In this document: piece after piece, positions 8,653-11,641 of the stretch
How positions within the stretch are numbered: the stretch's first letter is position 1
Layout: every line of letters begins with the position of its first letter
Notes under the pieces: generated by a model
What the model was told of the DNA's origin: nothing
Seen by the model: only the letters and a program-made list of their open reading frames with translations
Databases searched by the model: none
DNA from: Blastocladiella britannica
Taxonomy: Eukaryota; Blastocladiomycota; Blastocladiomycetes; Blastocladiales; Blastocladiaceae
Direction: 5' to 3'
Assembly (NCBI GenBank): GCA_025349905.2
Contig: MU625011.1
Location: 2,578 to 14,218 of the forward strand
DNA: 11,641 nt
Position numbers and translations under genes: made by a program

Positions 8653-8680
8653 GCCTTCCTGAAGTTCGTTTTGGGAAGGC
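8653..8680. repeat. Perfect 7-bp inverted repeat with a 14-nt loop
   Basis: GCCTTCC at 8653-8659 pairs exactly with GGAAGGC at 8674-8680. It is a GC-rich stem in otherwise AT-rich DNA, between the repeat-protein stop and the ceramidase start. It could be a protein-binding palindrome or a 3'-UTR hairpin. Nothing else identifies it. Confidence 0.45.
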
Positions 8681-8834
8681 GAGTTTGAAATTATTTTTTG
8701 ATTTTTGGGAAACCCCAATATTCGTCAACAAAGAATACAAAAGGTACACAATAATTAATATTTCCCCTTGCTATTTTCTATCCCTGACAATATAACGGTT
8801 TTTTTTTCGTGTGTGCGTTCTTGTGGAATAAGTT

Positions 8835-10928
8835 TTAAGCCCCAGCTCCAGACGCTGGGCGACTTACCTTGGCACGAGCACTGCTGCCGGCAGACCCGCC
8901 AATGGCACGGATTGCAATCTCACTGGCACTCGCCTTGAGGGGAGGAGTGGCAGGCTTGCCCGCGCTCTTTTGCGATTCGCGGGATCCAGAGCGGGGAACA
9001 GCGCCACTGGCAGACGTAGCGGTACCGTACGCGTACTCCTTGCGTCGAATGCTACTAGCGCTTGCGGTGGCCGAGCGCGATCCGTGCTTGCTGTTGGCAG
9101 AGTGGACCGACGCAGCGCGGGCAAGCCCTCCAACCAGTGCCGAAGACGACGCGGCAGCCGACACAGATGCACTGCCACGGCGACTGGAAGTCTTTACCGG
9201 CACAACCGACGTCTCCTGCTCGGTCTCTTCGTCCTTGCTCGCAAGGTCGTGCATGGACGGCGGAAGCGGGCGTCCAGCAGCAATCACGGCGGTGATGGCC
9301 ATTTCGCGCTCAATGTTGGGCTTGTACTCGATCTTTTGCTCGATCGGGGCCTCGGAAACGCTAAACTCGGGCACACCGGGGTTGCTTACGTCTTGGTTTG
9401 GCGACGACGCTGACGACCCAGGCTCGTCCTCGGAAACAGCAGCAAGGTCCGGGTGCCCGAGCGACGCGCGCGACCCAGCCTTGCTCAAGTACCCGCGCTG
9501 CGCCACCTGCACGGGCCCCTCAGCGTTGGCAATCTCGTGGAACGAGCGCGACTTGGCGCGGAGCGGCGGCTCAGAGGCGCCGCCAGTACTGTGCACCGAG
9601 GACCGCGACGTAGTGTCAGCGAGCATCGCAAGCGACGCGGGCAGCGGGACCCCGTGGGGGTCGGCGTCTCCGTCCGTCTCTGACTCGACAATGGCCGTTG
9701 GGGGCCGCACAGCCATGTGTTGCATCGACATGGACTTTTTTGGACCGACCGATGACACGGGCGCCGGATCGTTGAGGGTCATGCGCGATGCCGGGAGCGG
9801 CACGCTGGTGGCGTCGATCGACCGCGCCGTCGGCAAGTGCGAGTGCGACGCCGCACGCTGTTGCTGCTGCACAATGGACCGGGATGCGACTGCGCCGTGG
9901 CTGCCGGCACCACCACTCCCACCGTCGTGCAACGACATGCGCGAGGCCGGGAGCGGGACTTGAGACGGGTGGGTCGCTTGTGGCAGGTGGTGAGCCGATC
10001 CGCGCGCGCCGGTGCCACCAATCTCGTTGAGGGTCATGCGCGACGCTGGCAACGGCACATAATGGGGATCCGCCGCCACCGTGTGCGCCACATGCGCGTT
10101 GGACGTGCTCCCCTTCAGGGGAACCCGGGTGGGCATGGCGTCCTCCTCATCGTCATGATGCGCCGCCTCAACTTCACCAGCGGCACCATCATGATGGTGA
10201 CGCTCGTGCGGCTGGTGGCTCTCGCCCGCCAGTTCGTTCAGTGTCATGCGCGACGCCGGGAGGGGTAGAGTCGACGGATCCACGCCCTTGGACGCGCCGG
10301 CCGCGCGCGCAGAGTGGTGTCCGGGCCGCTCGTGGGGCTTTGAGTGTGCCTCGTGCGTCTCCGTGTTGGCGGCAGCTGCGGTAGCTGTACCGTGTGCGTA
10401 CCCCCCAGAAGTGGCCGTCGTCGCCATTGCGTGCGTACTCGCGCCATGGGTAGCGGTTTCGGCGGTGCCATGGACATTATGAGCCGATCCTACGGTCGAT
10501 TGCTGGTGCACGGCGCTCGACGATTTGTGCATATCATGTTCGGAGACTCCGTGAACGGCATGGGTCGAAAGCGCGTGCGTACTCTCTGGGCGCGATGCCA
10601 GAGTCGACTGCGGGTGTGCGTGCGAATGGCCCGACAAGGACGGTGGGGCGGCGGTTGCAGTAGTGGATGATGTTGCAGTTGTCGCTGCAGCCGTTGTTAC
10701 TCCTGCTGCCCCGTGATGCTGCTGATCGTGTGGCGGTGGCACTTCAGCTGTTTTGGCGGGTGTGTGATCCGGATGGTTTGGTGCAGTTTGTTGCTGCTGC
10801 TGCTGCTGCTGCTGCTGGTGTGCTTTGCCTGGAGGCGGCGAGGAGAGGACAGGGACATTCTGCTTTTCGGCACCTGCCGTTGATGCGGGCGGGGCAGGAA
10901 GTGCCTGCTGGCCGTGCTTTCCAGCCAT
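8835..10928 (-). CDS. Uncharacterised 697-residue low-complexity protein with five PLPASRMTLNE-type motifs
   Basis: One uninterrupted frame runs from ATG 10928 (CAAATGG context) to TAA 8837-8835. I do not recognise a domain. There is no signal peptide or membrane segment, and it looks disordered and soluble. In order it has a poly-Gln run (38-47), a His-rich Ala/Thr/Ser region (19 His in 101-205, with STHA repeated at 116, 121 and 164), five copies of a 13-residue motif (221, 291, 324, 376, 427; x-P-L-P-A-S-R-M-T/S-L-N/H-E/D-x, the fifth degenerate) and perhaps a worn sixth at 553. It ends in a Ser/Arg/Ala-rich basic region with basophilic-kinase-like sites such as RRGS (583-586) and RSFHE (461-465). 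The strict motif against drifting spacers suggests a short linear docking or phosphorylation motif in a scaffold or regulator. Reality of the CDS is supported by length, start context and motif conservation. Function is unknown. Confidence 0.8.
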   Translation of the reverse strand: MAGKHGQQALPAPPASTAGAEKQNVPVLSSPPPGKAHQQQQQQQQQQTAPNHPDHTPAKTAEVPPPHDQQHHGAAGVTTAAATTATSSTTATAAPPSLSGHSHAHPQSTLASRPESTHALSTHAVHGVSEHDMHKSSSAVHQQSTVGSAHNVHGTAETATHGASTHAMATTATSGGYAHGTATAAAANTETHEAHSKPHERPGHHSARAAGASKGVDPSTLPLPASRMTLNELAGESHQPHERHHHDGAAGEVEAAHHDDEEDAMPTRVPLKGSTSNAHVAHTVAADPHYVPLPASRMTLNEIGGTGARGSAHHLPQATHPSQVPLPASRMSLHDGGSGGAGSHGAVASRSIVQQQQRAASHSHLPTARSIDATSVPLPASRMTLNDPAPVSSVGPKKSMSMQHMAVRPPTAIVESETDGDADPHGVPLPASLAMLADTTSRSSVHSTGGASEPPLRAKSRSFHEIANAEGPVQVAQRGYLSKAGSRASLGHPDLAAVSEDEPGSSASSPNQDVSNPGVPEFSVSEAPIEQKIEYKPNIEREMAITAVIAAGRPLPPSMHDLASKDEETEQETSVVPVKTSSRRGSASVSAAASSSALVGGLARAASVHSANSKHGSRSATASASSIRRKEYAYGTATSASGAVPRSGSRESQKSAGKPATPPLKASASEIAIRAIGGSAGSSARAKVSRPASGAGA
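9612..10268 (-). repeat. Five dispersed copies of a 39-nt coding repeat (PLPASRM(T/S)L motif)
   Basis: The copies are at 10268-10230, 10058-10020, 9959-9921, 9803-9765 and 9650-9612 on the minus strand. They encode LPLPASRMTLNEL, VPLPASRMTLNEI, VPLPASRMSLHDG, VPLPASRMTLNDP and VPLPASLAMLADT. Start-to-start spacings are 70, 33, 52 and 51 residues. The DNA of the first four copies is also very similar around GTCATGCGCGA (plus strand), with synonymous differences. The spacers share little, so this is a dispersed motif and not a tandem array. Confidence 0.9.
10788..10817 (-). repeat. CAG/CAA repeat coding for ten glutamines
   Basis: Read on the minus strand, eight CAG codons are followed by two CAA codons. 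They encode residues 38-47 of the repeat protein. The pure CAG part is the likeliest length polymorphism in the window. Confidence 0.95.
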
Positions 10929-10932
10929 TTGC

Positions 10933-10989
10933 TTACTTGCGCCACAACCCTGATTTATATCGCACTGCCGTTAATGATCCTGGATCCAT
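10933..10989 (-). promoter_or_regulatory. 18-codon upstream ORF ahead of the repeat-protein start
   Basis: On the minus strand ATG 10989-10987 opens MDPGSLTAVR.. and ends at TAA 10935-10933, four nt before the repeat-protein ATG. Its end also forms AA-GTAAGC, a good splice-donor match, so it might instead be part of a 5' exon. A shorter uORF (six codons) starts a little further upstream. Such ORFs arise often by chance. Confidence 0.3.
10954..10959 (-). promoter_or_regulatory. TATAAA-like element upstream of the repeat-protein gene
   Basis: TATAAA on the minus strand ends 25 nt before the ATG. A functional TATA box at the usual distance would place the transcription start almost on the start codon, giving a nearly leaderless mRNA. 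It may therefore not be the true promoter element. Confidence 0.3.
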
Positions 10990-11271
10990 TTTGTCATTTT
11001 TCACTGCGTACCATGGTGTATATCTTTCGTGTAAGTTATTTAGGTATGGCGAAAAAGTGCACAAAATTAAATGAAAATAATCTCAAAGCCCGGATCCACT
11101 ACTGTCGAGTGGAAATCGAGCGTGAAGAAATCCGAAAAAGCGTAAAAAGTTGCAGCTGGTAGTGTCGCGATCTGGCGCGTGCGTGCACAGCAGGAGGGAA
11201 GCGAATTGCTGGATTTAGTTGACGTTGAAATTAATATCAACCCGTATACTTTCTCGGGGTGAAGTATTCAA

Positions 11272-11288
11272 TTTTTTTTTTTTTTTTT
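11272..11288. repeat. T17 homopolymer run
   Basis: Seventeen T residues lie between the intergenic region and the coding-like right edge. On the minus strand this is an A17 run. Similar runs occur at 1-8 and, as A18, at 5635-5652, so long homopolymers are common in the noncoding DNA here. Confidence 0.9.
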
Positions 11289-11411
11289 GGATCGAATGGA
11301 ATAGCAAAAAGTTACATTTCAGAAGGGACGACAACCCAAACTCATCCCACACGGCTGAGTGGGCATTCGAAAGTTTCCAACTCACCTGCGATCTCGTCCG
11401 CTATGCGGGCA

Positions 11412-11641
11412 CTACACCAATTGTGCGACTGGTGCAGCAGAGACTGGAAACCGTTTTTGGTTCTGGGAGTGTAAAAGTGGGAAAAAACAACAACTACGGC
11501 GATGCCGCCGCCTTGGCCGCCGCCGTCTCTGCCCTTGACCAGCGAGCTCCCTGCCGCCACGCCCTTCACACTCGGCCAGTAGCGCCTTCCACTGCCGATT
11601 GCAAAGGTTCTTGATCACGGCGAGCTCGGCAAGGATACCCT
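11412..11641 (-). CDS. Possible partial exon(s) of an unidentified minus-strand gene entering from the right edge
   Basis: The minus strand is open from the window edge to a TAG at 11414-11412. The first part, starting ILAELAVIKNLCNRQWKALL, uses the GC-ending codons typical of the genes here and looks like an amphipathic helix. It then becomes Arg/Gly-rich and less convincing. A GTAGTT donor-like site and a TTTCCAG acceptor-like site (about 55 nt apart) could instead splice it to a further segment reading SLLHQSHNWCSARIADEIAG, which ends at a consensus GTGAGT. I recognise no family. A plus-strand frame ending at 11614 also looks partly protein-like, so the strand itself is uncertain. Confidence 0.3.
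   Translation of the reverse strand, partial: GILAELAVIKNLCNRQWKALLAECEGRGGRELAGQGQRRRRPRRRHRRSCCFFPLLHSQNQKRFPVSAAPVAQLV

Larger units (their letters stand above)
8601..8834. other. AT-rich intergenic region between two minus-strand genes (3' end of the repeat protein, promoter of ceramidase)
   Basis: There is no supportable gene here. Composition falls sharply from the GC-rich coding DNA. It should hold the 3' UTR of the repeat-protein gene on its right and the ceramidase promoter on its left. A TATAATATTAT-like sequence on the minus strand (about 8611-8622) is a possible TATA element. Two inverted repeats are listed separately. A T9 run lies at about 8800-8808. Confidence 0.5.
10929..11271. 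other. Intergenic region upstream of the repeat-protein gene
   Basis: This stretch of about 340 nt is AT-richer than the genes and has no open frame with coding-like composition. Read on the minus strand it should contain the repeat protein's promoter and 5' UTR, and it holds a TATA-like element and a short upstream ORF close to the ATG. A TGACGT hexamer (CRE-like half site) lies at about 11220-11225. I see no RNA gene or repeat family in it. Confidence 0.5.

Noticed and set aside
8869..9963. A 364-codon open frame on the plus strand opposite the repeat-protein gene
   Set aside because: It lies wholly antisense to the 697-residue frame. Its apparent repeats are just the complement of the PLPASRM motif copies, and GC-rich Ser/Ala/Arg codons often leave the complementary frame open. 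No start context or family supports it.
11340..11440. A tRNA-like sequence on the minus strand (GCAC..TTGGTGTA..GTGC plus TTCGAAT)
   Set aside because: A D-arm and a TTCGAAT loop can be drawn, but the anticodon, T and acceptor stems do not pair, so I do not call a tRNA.
1..11641. CRISPR arrays, transposons, viral genes or bacterial operons
   Set aside because: I saw no regularly spaced direct repeats outside coding low-complexity, no transposase or integrase motifs, no terminal repeats and no viral hallmark proteins. The introns and gene families are eukaryotic.

Overview
The window looks like a compact, GC-rich nuclear genome of a eukaryotic microbe. The protein-coding stretches are GC-rich and biased to G/C-ending codons. 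They are broken by very short introns (55-89 nt) with GT..AG ends, several with a CTGAC or CTAAC branch-site-like sequence. Genes are packed tightly, and TAA, TAG and TGA all act as stops, so the standard code fits. An early-diverging fungus (chytrid or blastocladiomycete-like) is my best guess. It rests on intron architecture and on a tentative Mus7/Mms22-type assignment, so it is an inference and not a firm placement.

From left to right: (1) positions 1-464 hold the end of an intron and the last exon of a methylenetetrahydrofolate reductase gene (+), covering the end of its S-adenosylmethionine-binding regulatory domain. (2) Only 43 nt later, positions 508-6950 carry one long, nine-exon plus-strand gene for a protein of about 1,970 residues. 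It has a proline-rich, basic, disordered N-terminal part of about 795 residues and a helical, solenoid-like C-terminal part of about 1,175 residues. I propose, with low confidence, a Mus7/Mms22-type replication-repair scaffold. (3) Positions 7099-8517 (-) encode an alkaline ceramidase in four exons. All the metal-site residues I know for this family are present, and there is an unusual 148-residue low-complexity tail. (4) Positions 8835-10928 (-) encode an intronless 697-residue protein of unknown function. It is Ala/Ser/His/Gln-rich and carries five irregularly spaced copies of a conserved short motif built on V-P-L-P-A-S-R-M-T-L-N-E. (5) The right edge (about 11340-11641) looks coding on the minus strand but cannot be identified, and a plus-strand reading cannot be excluded.

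Genes 1 and 2 are tandem, genes 2 and 3 converge (148 nt between stops), and genes 3 and 4 are tandem on the minus strand. The genes belong to unrelated processes (folate/methionine metabolism, probable genome maintenance, sphingolipid turnover, unknown). I see no operon, no mobile element, no CRISPR array and no RNA gene. The points most worth following are the repeat protein, the upstream ORF whose stop overlaps the ceramidase start, the Mus7/Mms22 candidate, and the donor-proximal pyrimidine tracts in the introns.
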